In this document: positions 62,769 through 64,000 of the stretch, piece after piece
How positions within the stretch are numbered: position 1 is the stretch's first letter
How the letters are laid out: every line of letters begins with the position of its first letter
NCBI RefSeq assembly: GCF_014646355.1
Contig: NZ_BMNH01000006.1
Coordinates: 125,102 to 189,101, forward strand
DNA length: 64,000 nt
Source: Nonomuraea cavernae
GTDB lineage: Bacteria > Actinomycetota > Actinomycetes > Streptosporangiales > Streptosporangiaceae
Direction of reading: 5' to 3'
Program-made: the position numbers and the translations under genes
The notes under the pieces: generated by a model
The model's input: only the letters and a program-made list of their open reading frames with translations
The model's database searches: none
What the model was told of the DNA's origin: nothing

Positions 62769-64000
62769 TCAGGGCGTGACGACGGCGAAGTCGGGCAGCG
62801 GCCCGTCGAGCACGGCCACCAGCCGCCGCAGCACTCCGATGTCGCCCTCGCGCTCGACCCCCTCGACGCCCCGGCCGGCCAGCAGGCCGATGAGCTGCGC
62901 CCGGGTCAGCCGCAGGGTCAGGTCGACGGTTCCGTCAGGCGGGTCGAGCTGCTGCGTGAAGGCGCCGTTGGACAGCGTCGTCCGGTAACACTCGCCGAGA
63001 TCGGTGAGATGCCAGTCGATGGCCAGGCACTCGTTCCACGCCTTCGGCCCGTGGATCCGGATGGCGATCGAGTCGAAGATCTGCTCGACGCCCAGCGCCA
63101 CGGCCAGGTGCGGCCAGGCGGCGCGCGGGCCGGCCGGCACGATGCCCTCGGCCAGCTCCAGCGCGCCCATCAGGTAGAAGTTACGCCACGTGCCGTTCTC
63201 CGCGCCGTACGCGAGCCGCGTGTAGACCTCGGCCAGCAGGTCGCGCGCCTCCTTGTTGCCCTCGTCGGCGAAGACGGCGTGGTTGAGCAGTTGCGCGGCG
63301 AAGCGCAGGTCGCCCTCCTCGACGTAGCCCTTGGCGTAGGCCACCACGGCCGCCCCGCCGCCCAGGCACTCCACGTAGCGCAGGGCGCTCTCGCGCGGCG
63401 GGTGCTCCCACAGGTGCGCGGGATTGCCGTCGAACCAGCCCAGGTAGCGCTGGTAGATGGCCTTGACGTTGTGGCTGACCGAGCCGGAGTATCCGTGGGC
63501 GTGCCAGACCCGTTCGAGGCCCGGGGGCATGCGCACGGCTTCGGCGATCTCGGGCCCGGTCAGTCCCTTGTTCATCAGGCGCAGGGTCTGGTCGTGCAGG
63601 TAGGCGTACAGGTCGCGCTGCTGCGACAGGAAGCGGGCGATGTCCTCGCCGCCCCAGGTGGGCCAGTGGTGCGAGGCGAAGGCCACGTCGGCGTGGCCGG
63701 CGAACATCCCCAGGGTGCCGGTCAGGTAGCGGGCCCAGCCGCGGGCGTCGCGGACCGGCCCGCCGCTGAGGGGCAGGATGCTGTGCTGGTTGTGGGTGGC
63801 GCTCTCGGCCAGGCAGAGGGCGCGGCGGTCGGGGAAGAGGAAGTTCATCTCGGCCGACGCCTCGGTGAGCTGGAAGACCATCCGCACGCCGTCGACGACC
63901 TCCTCCTGCCCGGTGCGCGTGACGAGGACCGAGGGCGCGATCAGCGAGACCGTGCCGGTGGAGATGGTCATGCCGACGCCCGAGCCGAGCTGGCCCGTCG
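62769..64000 (-). CDS. Alkyl/aryl-sulfatase (SdsA1/BDS1 type), 5' part beyond window
   Basis: About 410 residues are visible, in frame through the window edge, so the true start lies outside; the ATG at 63971 is internal. The sequence continues an MBL-fold alkylsulfatase: TSTGTVSLIAPSVLV, then the dimerisation domain (EHPPRESALRYVECLGG, ADEGNKEARDLLAEV). The C-terminal SCP2-like lipid-binding domain (about the last 130 residues) follows. Such enzymes release sulfate from SDS-like alkyl sulfates. The zinc-binding HxHxDH part must be upstream of the visible region. It is in operon with the MFS gene. Confidence 0.88.
   Translation of the reverse strand, partial: TGQLGSGVGMTISTGTVSLIAPSVLVTRTGQEEVVDGVRMVFQLTEASAEMNFLFPDRRALCLAESATHNQHSILPLSGGPVRDARGWARYLTGTLGMFAGHADVAFASHHWPTWGGEDIARFLSQQRDLYAYLHDQTLRLMNKGLTGPEIAEAVRMPPGLERVWHAHGYSGSVSHNVKAIYQRYLGWFDGNPAHLWEHPPRESALRYVECLGGGAAVVAYAKGYVEEGDLRFAAQLLNHAVFADEGNKEARDLLAEVYTRLAYGAENGTWRNFYLMGALELAEGIVPAGPRAAWPHLAVALGVEQIFDSIAIRIHGPKAWNECLAIDWHLTDLGECYRTTLSNGAFTQQLDPPDGTVDLTLRLTRAQLIGLLAGRGVEGVEREGDIGVLRRLVAVLDGPLPDFAVVTP

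Overview
The window is high-GC actinobacterial DNA. Many GTG starts, a mycothiol synthase (mshD), a GlnR-type orphan regulator, an ECF sigma/zinc anti-sigma pair and large STAND/TPR regulators point to a filamentous actinomycete. A Nonomuraea/Streptosporangium-like member of the Streptosporangiales is my best inference, not a proven assignment.

Positions 1-14.4 kb are conserved chromosomal core. On the minus strand lie a MoaD-like gene, an LmeA/DUF2993 gene, an ECF sigma factor, its anti-sigma factor, a thioredoxin, a DUF4395 membrane protein and a sulfurtransferase. A 27-residue cysteine-containing leader peptide, apparently on a leaderless transcript, sits in front of the last two genes and is a probable cysteine-responsive attenuator. 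Next come glnR, a giant Crp/NB-ARC/TPR regulator, a secreted 5'-nucleotidase, mshD, a DUF47/PiT phosphate uptake pair and dCTP deaminase.

A tRNA-Gly(CCC) gene at 14445-14515 is the left end of a decayed integrative element. The 3' half of the tRNA is repeated at about 23035-23077. Between the copies are a frameshifted tyrosine integrase, a truncated pSAM2-like replication initiator, small element-type genes, a DUF5919 regulator coupled to an inositol-monophosphatase gene, an IS200/IS605-type tnpB element that interrupts another gene, a duplicated fragment of the phosphatase gene and dispersed inverted repeats. This fits an actinomycete integrative and conjugative element (AICE) that has lost transfer and integration functions.

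From 23 to 41.7 kb the content is accessory: DUF6461 and other hypothetical proteins, a SHOCT protein, acetyltransferase, VOC/PadR pair, an unusual SPFH (band 7) protein, FAD monooxygenase, DinB, TetR/DUF6204, quinone oxidoreductase with a PNPOx-like protein, a DUF433/DUF5615 toxin-antitoxin-like pair fused at its 3' end to methyltransferase debris, an MFS exporter and an ArsR-type regulator.

From 41.7 to 64 kb lie an SPFH lipoprotein and a divergent aromatic-catabolism cluster (LigB-type dioxygenase, MarR regulator, tautomerase, aldehyde dehydrogenase) with two matching AT-rich boxes. A TetR/MFS drug-efflux pair shares a perfect 15-bp inverted repeat. Then come a DUF305 lipoprotein, a DUF3800-like protein, several oxidoreductases, a rhodanese/AhpD-like pair, a LuxR-STAND regulator, a stand-alone LigD polymerase domain, an epimerase, a hydrolase, a second drug-type MFS and the C-terminal part of an alkylsulfatase cut by the window end. 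Short tandem repeats at gene starts and ends are a recurring feature here.
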